From Thinopyrum elongatum (lineage: Eukaryota > Streptophyta > Magnoliopsida > Poales > Poaceae), in the NCBI GenBank assembly GCA_011799875.1, contig CM022299.1:215146070-215210069 (forward strand): a DNA stretch of 64,000 nucleotides, read 5' to 3'. Below the pieces are notes generated by a model. The model saw only the letters and a list, made by a program, of their open reading frames with translations, did not search any database and had not been told where the DNA came from. The position numbers were made by a program, and so were the translations under genes. Shown piece after piece: positions 19,978 to 31,045 of this stretch; position 1 is the stretch's first letter, and each line of letters begins with the position of its first letter.

Positions 19978-22464
19978 GGTAAGCTTCGCACTAACCTAAT
20001 CTTCCATCTGCTCATGCTTACAATCAGTGTGGCGGCTAATGAAAATCATATGGGTAAGTGCTGGGTAGTACTCCGAGTGTCCAAGTACTATGCCAATCAC
20101 CCTAAAATAGCTCTGGAACTAAAACAAAGTTGTGAGAATGTGTAAAAATAAAGAAAAATTGATTGGTGCTTCTTTCAGAAAAGAGTACTCCCTAGAAAAG
20201 TGCCAATATAAGATACTCCTATTTGATTAGAGGCTTTGCTGCAACACTGAAACAAGTAAAGTGTCCCCTAAAAAAACATATAAGGTGCAAGCCAAACACC
20301 GGCAGATTAAAATATTCTGTAGTGGGTCGGCAAGAACTTGAGGAACCATCCGAGCATCTGTGCTTTTCCAGGCCACGTTTATGTTAGATATTGGCACCTC
20401 GCACTCTGCATATATGCTGGTTCCATCCATACATTTCTGCAGTTCCACCAAAATGTAGCTGAATAACCCTGTTTGCACAGATAATGAAGAAGCATGATTA
20501 CATTATAGTGGCACTAGTTGATGAAACATACACTAATAAATAGAAGAAACTTCATTTTCTTAATGGGAAAAGATTGCGATACAATAGATTTAATAAAAAA
20601 ATACAACAGCATCACAGTATGCCATGCTGCGAGGGCGAGATGGGTACTGTGATGCCTCATACGGTAGGCCTCGTACTGGAAATCGACCCAATTCTCCCCG
20701 ATACACCTTCTGCAAGTGATGAACATCGGTGTACATCGATAGTACAAGGAGGGGCCTTGAGACATTCCAATCTCTATTTTTGTGCAGTTCAACAAAAATT
20801 AAGCACCCCAGTTTGCAGAAACACTTAAACATTATCAACGGGACTAGTTGATGAAACATCTACTAACAAAGAGAAGCACTTTCTTTATCTACATTGGAAA
20901 TGAAATGATCGAGAGGATAGTAGCTCTATTTTAACTGTATTATTACCTCATTTTAGCAGTGGCACTAGGGTCGAGCAGGTGGCAAGTGAGGTGTACTGTG
21001 TGTCGCAAGGATGGAGGCCGGGGGTGCTTAGACTGGGATGCTGAAGATGGCTCTTTCAGTCCCTATCTTCGCTTCTGATGTTTCTGTCGTAGCTTTTGGG
21101 TTGTAATCCAAACTTGGTCAAGCTGGGGCTGCATCCCCCTACCTGCCTAGCTTATGTGGTGAACTTGTCTCCTGCTATTAGTCAGTCCGTTCTAGTAGTA
21201 GTTGCATAACTGGCCATTTAGACTGATATGTTGTCGAACAATGGTTCTCTATGGTTGGGTTTCTTTAATGAAATCAGAGGAAACCCCCTCTTTTGATAAT
21301 AAAAAAATCAGTGGCACTAGCGGTGCCAAAACATTGCCTCAAATTAATAGTGCCACTAGATTAAGGTGGAAAATAATAACATTACTGCTTTATCATGGCA
21401 GAGCCAAAACAGCAGCACAAGAGCAGAGTCAACATGTAGGATCTTTGGCAAATGGTCAGACCAAAAAGGAACATACCTCGTGATGGGAACCATATTTGCA
21501 GTCAACGCCATCATAGAAGGGATGACACCAGTCACCAACATGGATGATTCAATTCATGGGACCTTTTTGTGCAGTTCACCTAAAATGAAGCAATGTTTGT
21601 ATCATGTAGTTAGCAAGTACTTGGTTTCATGAGCTAGCACTTCTTCTTCACTAGTTGTAATAAAATTGAGCAACATCAAGGTTGGTCGTGAAGCTCGTGG
21701 AATGTTCAACTATAATTTGGATATCATTTCTTGCAGTTCAACTAAGATCAAGTGTGAAATGTATATCTCTATTTGCACAAAAAGGTGGAAAGGAGGGTGA
21801 CTAACAAGTGATGAAACATACATCAAATGAAAAGAAGCATGTTCCTGATCTGAATGGTGATCCTACAAGGATAGTAGCTATTTCTAAAGCAGCAGCATTT
21901 AGATATTAGTGTGGGCATTAGGATTAACTATGACAACTGTTAAATATGACATTACTTTAATGGTGCCATTGCTTCATTTTAACAGCAACATTACATTAAC
22001 AGCTGCTAAAGAGTTGGTATTTGGGCACGGGAGAGTAGGCGGACCAGGACAGTTGCATTCCTAACGAAAATAAGCAACTTATCTTAATGGGAAATTTAGC
22101 AGGACATGAAAAACAGTGCCATTGATTCATATTACTGGAGGCATTACATTGAAAACAACATTGGTTTAATGTGTCCTTACTTTAACAGTGGGGCTGCTAC
22201 ATTTTACCAATGGCATTACATAAGAGGGGCTTGGGGCAATAAACATCCAAACAGGATATTTGGGTTGGTCTCATTTTTGTTTGGTATAGCCACCTTTTAC
22301 TTTGAGAGGCCAGCAAATCTAGTGCTGGACATACTCTGTTGACTTGTCCCTCAGTCCCCACTTTCTTTCCTTTTTCAACCAATAGATCGGTCTATATCTA
22401 GTTTGTAATGCGTTTCCCTTTATTTCCGTATTAGACCAAGAGACCAGTTGGATAGCCAGTCTCT
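19978..22464. repeat. Diverged, partly periodic sequence; possible host gene remnants on minus
   Basis: A GCAGTTC-centred block (TGCAGTTCAACWAAAAT-like) recurs near 20441, 20784, 21571 and 21735. A second block, TGATGAAACATNNACTAA, recurs near 20518, 20848 and 21809. Read on the minus strand, the first block encodes a repeated VEL(Q/H)(K/E) motif in short frames (20478-20227, 20859-20590). The pattern looks like repeated exons or a diverged tandem array. I see no intact gene. The stretch 21950-22464 has no other recognisable feature. Confidence 0.35.
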
Positions 22465-22469
22465 GCTAC

Positions 22470-25400
22470 TGTCAGGACCGGTTTTCCAGGATATTAATTT
22501 CCCAGTAAATGGCCCTTGTGCTCACCAGCCCCAGGATTACTGTTAGCTGATGAGACACAAACTTGATACAGAAATTCCAAGCAAAAATACAAAATATGAA
22601 GTACAAGACCATTCTGGCCTATGAGTACAACAAATGGTTTCTAGTGGTTGATGGCGGAAGCGGTTTGCGGTTCATCAGCGTCTATGGGACTCCATTTCCC
22701 ACAGGAACAGCTGACCTGGATAACTCCTATCCTCGTGAGGCTGCTATCATCATTGCCTAGGTTCCGGGGCTGTCATCGCAGCGCTCCTCTCCAAGCGAGA
22801 AATCTGGCCAAGACAATAGCCAGGGACAAGCCAGTGAGTACTTTGAATGTACTCGCAAACATTATGAACACAGGTAGAATATAACAGATGATAATCATGC
22901 TCTGAAATATTCTCATGATCATTTAGCCAGTCATGAAATAAAATTCATGCCGCATGCAAGCAGGCCATTCAGAATTAAATATGAAAAAGCAATTCGATAA
23001 TAAGAATAAAATAAACCGATCGGGTGTCTGAAGCGACGCCTCGAAAGGATAACAATATAAGACATGCCACAGTCGGGCGTCTGAGCGACACCACATAAAG
23101 GGCTTATAAAGAAAATTAAATAATCAGCATGCCACAGTCGGGCCTCTCAGCGACACCACATAAAGGGCTTATAAAGAAAATTAAATAATCAGCATGCCAC
23201 AGTCGGGCGTCTCAGCGACACCACATAAAGGGCTTATAAAGAAATAAATAGCAGGCATGCCACAGTCGGGCGTCTCAGCGACACCACATAAAGGGCTTAT
23301 AAAGAAATAAATAGCAGGCATGCCACAGTCGGGCGTCTGAGCGACACCTCATAAAGGGGTTATAAAGAAATAAATAGCAGGCATGCCACAGTCGGGCGTC
23401 TGAGCGACACCTCATAAAGGGCTTATAAAGAATAATCATAGTGAATATCCAGGAGGTAGAACCGTCGCAGGGATACTCAATAATTCAAATAATACAAATG
23501 GTTAGTCCATAATAATAATAATCATAATCATCATATGTCACATGTCTTGATCAATGTTCTGGTATAGCAGTTTTTTTCCTCCGAAGACCGACACTAAGAA
23601 CGACACTTGACCCATCCCAGACTGTAGTCCTTAACCATGGACACGGCTATTAGAATAGATATAATCTCTGCAGAGGGTGTACTCTTTACCCACGAGTAAC
23701 GGATTCCTTTAGTCCATCGGGACTAATTCCGTTTACGGTCGTTTACTTGAAAACACACCTGACCCGCACACACCAGCTTAACTTACCGGTGTCTGGAATC
23801 ACCCTCGACACCCCTTAAGCAAAAATCTAAGTGGGGAGGCTACAACCTCGACTAGCATGGGATCACAAAATTTATAACGCGCGCAAACTAGGGGAGCTAC
23901 CCCTTCGGCTCCAACCGGAAACACCCATGCCCCCGGACCAGGTGGCATGTCTATCGGATGTAGCCGGTATCTTCCACCATGGCCTCTCTGTACGGTGTGT
24001 GCTAAGAAAGGGGTTGACAACTTACTGAACCGTACCCTACCTAAGGCAGGGACAAGTGATAGCACGAAGCAAGTATGGGGGTTACTGGCACAAGACTCGA
24101 TCTATGGTCGTCTCGGGAGGTTTAAGTATTTCCTGCATGATTAGCATAACAAATATATTTCACACCAACCGACAGAATCACCACTCATCATACCTTACCA
24201 TGCCTTACTGAATCTACTCGTCTCAGCGAAATATCAGTAACAAGCTCGTGTCCACCCAAGACAGAGACTTTCCCGGATTCCTTCCGGTAGGCATGAAAGG
24301 CATACGAGGGTGAATACTGTCACCAGCATATCGATTCCAACAGCAAGGAATTTCCATCATGCACACAGGGAGATGATCATAACATCACATGAAATAATAC
24401 ATGTTTCCAATCAGCTCGGTGTTGTAGCCATATCAAAACAACACACGACAAATATTATACTAGGGTTCAAAATGCTTGCCTTCCATGTGTAGGTAGGCGA
24501 TGTGCACTCCAAAACTTTTGAAGGTCTTTATCTTCATTCCAAATCCCTATTTTTGAAAAGATTCAAATCAACACATAATTTGAAAACAGTACAGAAAAGT
24601 TGTTCGGAAAATTTTCAAATAAATATGAAAATAAACTAGACAAAATTTGAGAATCAACAGAAAAAGAATCAAGTCAAATGGAGATGTATTTTAAAAGTTA
24701 TAGCCAGTCAAAGAATAGTCAAAGTTCTGTTTTTAAATTAAAACTGAAAAGGGAAACGGTTCGGACGGAATACGCTTTCGGGAAAAGAAGACGTACTGCA
24801 GGGTTTACACTTTCACTTAAGACAGCTCCGGCTCATCTCTATCGCTGACGAGCGGGGCCCCTCGGACAGGTTTAACTGAGGTCAAACCGGTCATCTCCCT
24901 CCTCCAGCCGAGGAGAGGTGAGGTCTCCGGCGACTCCCGCCGGCGATTCGGGGCTCCACTCGGGCAACCGAGGGCACCATTGCGCTCAGGGTCTCGAGGC
25001 GATCCCGAGGAGGTGGGACCTGATCATCGGAGAGCTTGGGAGCTCCGATGGCCTCGAGGCCGGCGGACGGCGCCACGGGTTTGCAGGGGACTCTGCCCAT
25101 GGTTCATCTCCAGTGGCATCGAGAGGGGGAATGGGTTCACGAGGTCCATCCGCAGCTAAAGGGGAAGAGAAGAGGGAGGGGAAAGCTCTGGTGGCGCCGA
25201 ATCCAGCAAAGGAGATGGCGGCCGATCCTTGACCGGAGGTGGGGAAGAGGGTCTCCCCCGATCGATTTCTCGCTATGGGAGCTCGAGAGGGATCGCAGGA
25301 ATCTTCTACCGGTCGGGTTGAGCTTCGGGGATCCCTTAAATAGGCGCGCAAGGTCGGTTCGCAGCGACGGCCGAGGACAAGCTCGACGGTGAGCCGCCAC

Positions 25401-26637
25401 TGTGGCCGCAAGCGACATCGCGATGCAGGAGGCGGCTGGAGGAGCGAATGGATGAGCTCGGGCTGTTCAGGGGCGAGCTGGCGCGCGGCTGTGGCTTGGG
25501 CGGTGCCGTCCATGACAGAGGCTCGCTGCGGACGGCAGTGGCGGCTTGCGGGCGGTCCTGCGGGGAGCCAGGGCTGTCAGGGTGAAGCAGCGGGGTCAGC
25601 GGGCACTGCGGGCTAGCGGACGAGCGGTTGGATGAGGCCGAGCTGTTCCCGGGACGAGCTGGCATGCGGAGGCGGTTCGGTTGCGCGCGCGTGCAAAACG
25701 TGCGCTCTGGGCGCACCCAGAGCATGCACGCTACATGCTCGACAGAATGCCAGGGTGGCCTAGAGGGCTTGGGTGACGATGCAAATTAATAGAACAAGGT
25801 TAGAGGTATCTAGGAGATTAGTGGACAGTTTGGTTAGTCCAGAGGGGCAAGATCACAGTGCAAAAATAAAACTATGCCAAAACTGTTCATGAACACAAGG
25901 TGCTCGACAGAATGCCATGGGCATCTAGGCATCTCTTCTGGTGGCCAAAATCTCCAGATCAGAGTCTCTTTAGATGATAAAGAGGGTGGCAATGTTAGTT
26001 GGGAAAAACCAGAAACTTGCTAGTGCAAGTTTTGCAAAACTATAGTTCTGGACAGAAAATAAAGGCTATTATTGCATGTGTTTAAAATCCTCTAATGAGT
26101 CTGATCTCCAAGACTTAAGGGTTTGGTAGGGTGGACTACAAGCAGGAAAAATCCCAAGATTAATAGAGCAAAATAAAATATGGTTGCAGTACAAAACACC
26201 AAACTAAACCAGAATGAAGATGAGGATGTTTTGCTCAAATTTTTCGAAACACATGCCAGGGTTTTTGCATAAAAGTGATCCAGGGACATCACATGTCATC
26301 CCCAAATTTTTGTGGAATCTTTAAATGAAGTTATCAAATGGTTGCAGTGCAACTGAGGCTCTTAAAAGAAATGACAAGCCATTTTAAAAGAAACAAATTA
26401 GGAGAATAATTCTAGAAGTATTTACCACTGATCATCTATAAATAAAAGAGTTGCTCTCGAGAAGGTATTCAAGTCCTACGATATTTTGAAAGGTTTTTAT
26501 TTGGAGGGAAAACTCCACAATCCAGAAGAAAAGAGTGGTTCTGGAATCAGAAGATAATCCAGAGAATAAAATAAAAAAATTAATTTCCTGGCGAAATTTT
26601 TATTAATAAAACATGGTCAAAATTTTGGGGTGTTACA
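22470..26637 (-). repeat. 3' LTR of the large-LTR element
   Basis: 4168 bp, closely similar to 30022-34247. It contains a 63-bp minisatellite (23066-23432) and a GC-rich block at about 24840-25740 that holds the LTR promoter. The remainder is AT-rich. Confidence 0.9.
23066..23432. repeat. 63-bp minisatellite in LTR, 6 units
   Basis: Units start GCCACAGTCGGGCGTCT and continue with GCGACACCACATAAAGGGC; the last units measure 63 bp exactly (23259 to 23322). A more diverged unit precedes the array near 23015. The partner LTR has seven units. Confidence 0.9.
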
Positions 26638-26653
26638 ACACTACCCCCCTAAA
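26638..26653 (-). other. Polypurine tract of the large-LTR element
   Basis: The minus strand reads TTTAGGGGGGTAGTGT just before the 3' LTR start TGTAACACC. It marks the second-strand priming site in LTR elements. Confidence 0.6.
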
Positions 26654-27223
26654 GAAAAATCTCGTCCTCGAGATTTGCTAAGGGCGGTTTCAGAAATATT
26701 ACTCCTACTATCATGCAATAATAATTCGAAAATTAAATAACCTGCTCACGCGATATGACGAGGCTACAGTGAGAGGGCAGATAATTGGTACAACTACAGT
26801 GGGGTACTGGCGCTGCGTGGAAAAATTCCACGGTTGGGGAAACCGAGAAATTTCTACTATTGGCTAGGGTAAATTTAGAATAAATTTCTAAATTTCTAAA
26901 TTTCGCTGGTCGTACCCGAGTGCATAGTTCTCTCTGGCTGACAAGTGGACCCGGGGCCCACTGTCAGTCTCTTCTTCCTCTTCCGTCTCTCTTCTTCCTT
27001 CTCTCTCTCGCGTGCGTCCGCGCTTTCTCCACCTGCGACACCTAGCGAGTAGGGCACCTAGGCCGTACTGCAGTAGTGCGCAGCGCGCTAGCTGCCGGCG
27101 CAGCGTGCACTCACCTCGCGGGCTAGTGCGCTGTCGGCACTGCTCACGGATTCGCCTCCAAACACCGGCGATCGAGCGACGAGCGGCGCAGGTGGACTTT
27201 GCCCACCGTACACCGATCTCGAG
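26654..27223. other. Interior of large-LTR element without a supported gene
   Basis: AT-rich to 26930, then GC- and CT-rich sequence leading into the antisense gene at 27324. It includes a short run of repeats of AATTTCTAAATTTCTAAATTTC at about 26879-26905. Nothing else is recognised. Confidence 0.5.
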
Positions 27224-27224
27224 C

Positions 27225-27231
27225 TATAAAA
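27225..27231 (+). promoter_or_regulatory. TATA box of antisense microprotein gene
   Basis: TATAAAA at 27225-27231 on plus, about 95 bp before the ATG at 27324. A CT-rich stretch follows, as expected for a plant leader. Confidence 0.45.
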
Positions 27232-27323
27232 TGACCGTGGTGCTCCACTCTTCTTCCTCACACCTGGCCTTGCTTCATCTTCTCCTTCCATTATTGTTTG
27301 CAGGAGCTTGCGACGAGGCTCTA

Positions 27324-27446
27324 ATGGTGGAGGTGATGCCGGATTGGTACATGATCCTGATGTGCGGAGGGTTGGCGGCTTTGCTGGGGTTCTCCGGGCT
27401 CTTGTGCGTGATGATCCTTGATGATCGTGGTGATGCTGCTGCTTGA
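27324..27446 (+). CDS. 40-aa single-pass membrane microprotein, antisense to its element
   Basis: The frame runs from ATG at 27324 to TGA at 27444-27446. The product is 40 aa, starting MVEVMPDWYMILMCGGLAA. A continuous hydrophobic segment (about residues 9-31) should span a membrane, followed by a short acidic tail (DDRGDAAA). I chose this start because a TATA box at 27225 places the likely transcript start near 27255, downstream of the earlier in-frame ATG at 27230. The gene runs opposite to the element. A splice-acceptor-like TTTGCAG just upstream (27297-27303) leaves a leader intron possible. Family unknown to me. Confidence 0.4.
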   Translation: MVEVMPDWYMILMCGGLAALLGFSGLLCVMILDDRGDAAA

Positions 27447-27892
27447 GTGTTAGCTCTTCGCGGCGGCGGTGATCATGAGGATTAGGTGCTGGTGTCGGGT
27501 GCTAACTGCTGTCAGTGTGCTGGAGGCAATCTGCACTAGAATAAGTACCCACAAATTTCCCCTTCAGTAACTTGTGGTGTGTTAGTGAGGTGATCAGTTA
27601 GGTGCAAAATGTGTACGTGGTTTAGCAATTAGTGCCTGTGGTCGAGTGGTAGTGGTTGTGAGCCTGCGGTCGCGGTGCTGCGTGAATTTAAATTTATGTC
27701 ATGGAGAATTAATTGTTGCAATAACTCAAGGGAAAATCCCACCTCGGAATTTTCTGAGAGCGAAAACAGTTAATCAAAAATAACAACAGTAAAATACATT
27801 AATTGAAACCAAACACTTAACTCATCGCACAAACTTAAGATACAACGCATAAGCTGCAACACATGCTAGGCTAATAAACACAGAAGTGGCAT

Positions 27893-28525
27893 CTATGACG
27901 CAAACGTAAAATATGCTGGTTCCTGAGAAAATGTTTCCGGCACTGGGGCACAATCTTCCTCTACCGGGGAAAGCGGATTGACTAGTCGAAGAATGCGTCT
28001 CTCCTGGTCTGGCCTCAGTTGTTTGCCAATAGCGATCTGAGGATTCAAATCGGCGAGGCTCTGGAGATAACCCATTACTCGCTGGGTCAAACGCTCTTGA
28101 GCGATGACATACTGGGCAAGGTTGGCCAGTACTGGGTCCCTCTCAATTCGCCCACCGAGAAAAGATGCTACTTCTCCGGGTGCTGCATGACTTGGGAAGT
28201 AATAATACCCCCTTTCGCTGGCATATGGTACTATGAAGCGAAGACGAGTGATAGCTTCGTACGCAGCAGCTTCTATGGCCATTTGCGGAGTCGGCATAGA
28301 TTTCCCCATGAAGGAGACTTCCGTTGGGTCTTGGTTTGGGTTTGCGGGAGGGATGTGCACTACTGCCCAATATTTCGAGGTGGATGGGGTGATCCTCGAT
28401 TTGAGCAGCTCGTACTGGGGTGGATGGGTAGAACTCATGGTACTGCAGGTAAAGTCCCACAATATTTTTACAAAACTACCTGGGGTTGCATCTGGAGTTC
28501 TCAGATAAATACTAGGGCTCGACAT
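27893..28525 (-). CDS. Element-encoded protein 2, dsRBD-like arrangement, 210 aa
   Basis: Intact frame, sense to the element, from ATG at 28525 to stop at 27893-27895. An upstream ATG at 28582 was rejected because it lies only about 12 bp from the TATA box at 28594-28600, too close to be inside the transcript. Residues 36-96 have the order PPQYEL, KYWAVVHIP, SFMGKS, then helix MAIEAAAYEAITRLR. This order (P-x-Y, W-x-V strand, F-x-G, A-x3-AA-x2-A-x3-L helix) is reminiscent of a double-stranded-RNA-binding domain. The Lys pair that usually contacts RNA at the last helix is replaced by PTPQ. The C-terminal half continues with predicted helices. It is homologous to the protein at 29214-29702. Confidence 0.55.
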   Translation of the reverse strand: MSSPSIYLRTPDATPGSFVKILWDFTCSTMSSTHPPQYELLKSRITPSTSKYWAVVHIPPANPNQDPTEVSFMGKSMPTPQMAIEAAAYEAITRLRFIVPYASERGYYYFPSHAAPGEVASFLGGRIERDPVLANLAQYVIAQERLTQRVMGYLQSLADLNPQIAIGKQLRPDQERRILRLVNPLSPVEEDCAPVPETFSQEPAYFTFAS

Positions 28526-28593
28526 GGCAAAGAAATGGCTGTGAGAGTTGTGCAAAAAGGGAGGGATGCTTGGTAAGGTCACGGGGTGGCCTC

Positions 28594-28600
28594 TTATATA
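28594..28600 (-). promoter_or_regulatory. TATA box of element protein 2 gene
   Basis: The minus strand reads GCTATATAAGAGG, about 70 bp upstream of the ATG at 28525. Confidence 0.5.
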
Positions 28601-28907
28601 GCATCAGGGCTGGGTTACCGATAGCGGTGTGGGGGCAACTAGTTTGTCGGTTCTGCTCTATGGGGTCGGGGTCAAAGCCACAGATACATATATCTCACAA
28701 AAGTGACGTATTACTGTGGGTGTTGTCAGGGTGGTTTTTGGTAGCTATGCCCGGAATTAAAAAAAATGCAACCGCACGCCAACATACTTATGCATGGCTA
28801 CTATTCAAAACAGAGGCACACAAGCAGTCTGCATTCATTCAAGGCGAGTACAAGGTCACACTATTACAAGGTGTAGAAATACTAAGACTCGGTACTACTC
28901 AAGTGGC
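28601..28907. other. Spacer between the two element genes
   Basis: About 300 bp with no supported gene. It should contain the 3' end of gene 1 and the promoter of gene 2. Confidence 0.5.
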
Positions 28908-29702
28908 TTAGTCTACCTCATTAATATCTAGGCGGGCGTGCCTTGCGGACGTTGAGGCTTCTCCATGGGCTTCACCATCGGGGTTAGCTGGGTGGGGTTG
29001 AGGAGCTGTAGGGTCGTGGTAGCGATGATGACCATCGCGGGGGTTGTTGGTCACAATCCCGTTGGAGCGTGTTCCCAAAAGGCGATGAAGCTCTTCCGGG
29101 GATACAAAAGCATTCCGGTCGATGACCGGGGTAGACCTCAAGGATTCGATCGGTTGCCCGAACAACACAACTAGGTTGTCGGCGTCGGGCTCCTCTTCTC
29201 CTCTTGTCGGGGCTCAGCGAACAAGCTCTCGATGAGCGGCGATCAGATCAAGGGTGATCTGATCGAATAGTGCCTCTAGTGCACTTACATAGCGCACCAG
29301 ATGCAGCAATGCAGGGTCCGTCTCGTGGTCTCCGTTGGCAACCTGGGGTGGCCTACTATACCCGTCACGGCTGGGGTAGTAGTAGAACGAGCGGCAGTTA
29401 ACTCTGGGCAACAGGTGCCGGAGTTGAACTATAGCCTCTTGAGCAGCTAGCTGAATGGCTTGTGGCTCAAAGGAAGTTGTCCTTCCGTTGAACCTGTAGG
29501 GGTGTTCTGGTGACATACCCCTACCATAGACGTGCACTGTGGCCCAGAATTGACGGCTCTCATTGCTCATGAGCCCTTGGTACACAACATACTCTGGGAG
29601 CTCTTCTAATGCAAAGGCATGACGGGTGAGGTTTGCTAGCACGGTCACAAAACCTCCAAGGTTGGTTGCTGTGGTCTCATTGTGAACAATGGGGCCAGGC
29701 AT
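28908..29702 (-). pseudogene. Element-encoded protein 1, dsRBD-like arrangement, one in-frame stop
   Basis: The frame starts at ATG 29702, about 57 bp after a TATA box. It runs 162 codons to TGA at 29214-29216, then stays open in the same frame to a stop at 28908-28910, for about 264 codons in all. The stop is probably a point change, because the continuation (NLVVLFGQPIESLRS, then FVSPEELHRLLG) reads as normal coding. Residues 36-96 share the order of protein 2: PEYVVY, FWATVHV, RFNGRT, AIQLAAQEAIVQLR, then an aromatic RSFYYYPSRD matching GYYYFPSHA there. A 162-aa product containing the shared domain could still be made. Confidence 0.55.
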
Positions 29703-29758
29703 CTTGGCTCGGTTTTGGGGTAGAGGCTATGCTGTGCTGGGTTGGGGCTAGCATTCCC

Positions 29759-29766
29759 TTTTTATA
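29759..29766 (-). promoter_or_regulatory. TATA box of element protein 1 gene
   Basis: The minus strand reads CTATAAAAAGGG, about 57 bp upstream of the ATG at 29702 and about 240 bp inside the primer-binding site. Confidence 0.5.
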
Positions 29767-30005
29767 GAAAAAGAGGACGGAGTCTTCCTTTGCACGCTTG
29801 CGAATGAGACAATTTAGGTGTCGGTCACTGGCGCGTGATCGACAGGCTAGGCTGATAGGTTAGGCACCGACTGCCAAAAGGTGTCGGGGTCACTGTGTGG
29901 CTATCTTACACGAGAAGCTTGGCTGGGTTTAGGTTAAGGTCTGGTGGGTTGGTTAACCTAGGTTTATCGACCTGGCTAAGATAGGATTAGCCAATGGTCA
30001 GCCTG

Positions 30006-30017
30006 GCTCTGATACCA
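30006..30017 (-). other. Primer-binding site of the large-LTR element
   Basis: TGGTATCAGAGC on the minus strand, four bases after the 5' LTR end. It is the standard initiator-methionine tRNA complement of plant LTR elements. Confidence 0.85.
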
Positions 30018-30617
30018 ATGTTGTCAGGACCGGTTTTCCAGGATATTAATTTCCCAGTAAATGGCCCTTGTGCTCACCAGCCCCAGGATTACTGTTAGCT
30101 GATGAGACACAAACTTGATACAGAAATTCCAAGCAAAAATACAAAATATGAAGTACAAGACCATTCTGGCCTATGAGTACAACAAATGGTTTCTAGTAGT
30201 TGATGGCGGAAGCGGTTTGCGGTTCATCGGCGTCTATGGGACTCCATTTCCCACAGGAACAGCTGACCTGGATAACTCCTATCCTCGTGAGGCTGCTATC
30301 ATCATTGCCTAGGTTCCGGGGCTGTCATCGCAGCGCTCCTCTCCAAGCGAGAAATCTGGCCAAGACAATAGCCAGGGACAAGCCAGTGAGTACTTTGAAT
30401 CTACTCGCAAACATTATGAACACAGGTATAATATAACAGATGATAATCATGCTCTGAAATATTCTCATGATCACTTAGCCAGTCATGAAATAAAATTCAT
30501 GCCGCATGCAAGCAGGCCATTCAGAATTAAATATAAAAAAGCAATTAGATAATAAGAATAAAATAAACCGATCGGGTGTCTGAAGCGACGCCTCGAAAGG
30601 ATAATAATATAAGACAT

Positions 30618-31045
30618 GCCACAGTCGGGCGTCTGAGCGACACCACATAAAGGGCTTATAAAGAAAATTAAATAATCAGCATGCCACAGTCGGGCGTCTC
30701 AGTGACATCACATAAAGGGTGTATAAAGAAAATTAAATAACCAGCATGCCACAGTCGGGCGTCTCAGCGACACCACATAAAGGGCTTATAAAGAAATAAA
30801 TAGCAGGCATGCCACAGTCGGGCGTCTCAGCGACACCACATAAAGGGCTTATAAAGAAATAAATAGCAGGCATGCCACAGTCGGGCGTCTGAGCGACACC
30901 TTATAAAGGGCTTATAAAGAATAAATAGCAGGCATGCCACAGTCGGGCGTCTCAGCGACACCACATAAAGGGCTTATAAAGAAATAAATAGCAGGCATGC
31001 CACAGTCGGGCGTCTGAGCGACACCTCATAAAGGGCTTATAAAGA
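30618..31045. repeat. 63-bp minisatellite in LTR, 7 units
   Basis: Same unit as at 23066-23432 (GCCACAGTCGGGCGTCT start). Seven GCCACAGTCGGG blocks are counted here against six in the partner LTR. Confidence 0.9.

Noticed and set aside
23015..23440. Regular 63-bp repeats that superficially resemble a CRISPR array
   Set aside because: Units are directly adjacent with no unique spacers, lie in an LTR, and the genome is a plant nuclear one.
24986..25513. Frame of 175 codons on minus in the GC-rich LTR block, with a counterpart at 32801-33127
   Set aside because: GC-rich LTR sequence gives chance open frames. The counterpart in the partner LTR is cut to 108 codons, so it is not conserved.
27012..27323. 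N-terminal extension of the microprotein frame
   Set aside because: It lies across and upstream of the TATA box and is unlikely to be transcribed as coding sequence.
28526..28582. Upstream ATG giving 19 extra residues to element protein 2
   Set aside because: Only about 12 bp from the TATA box, so probably outside the transcript.
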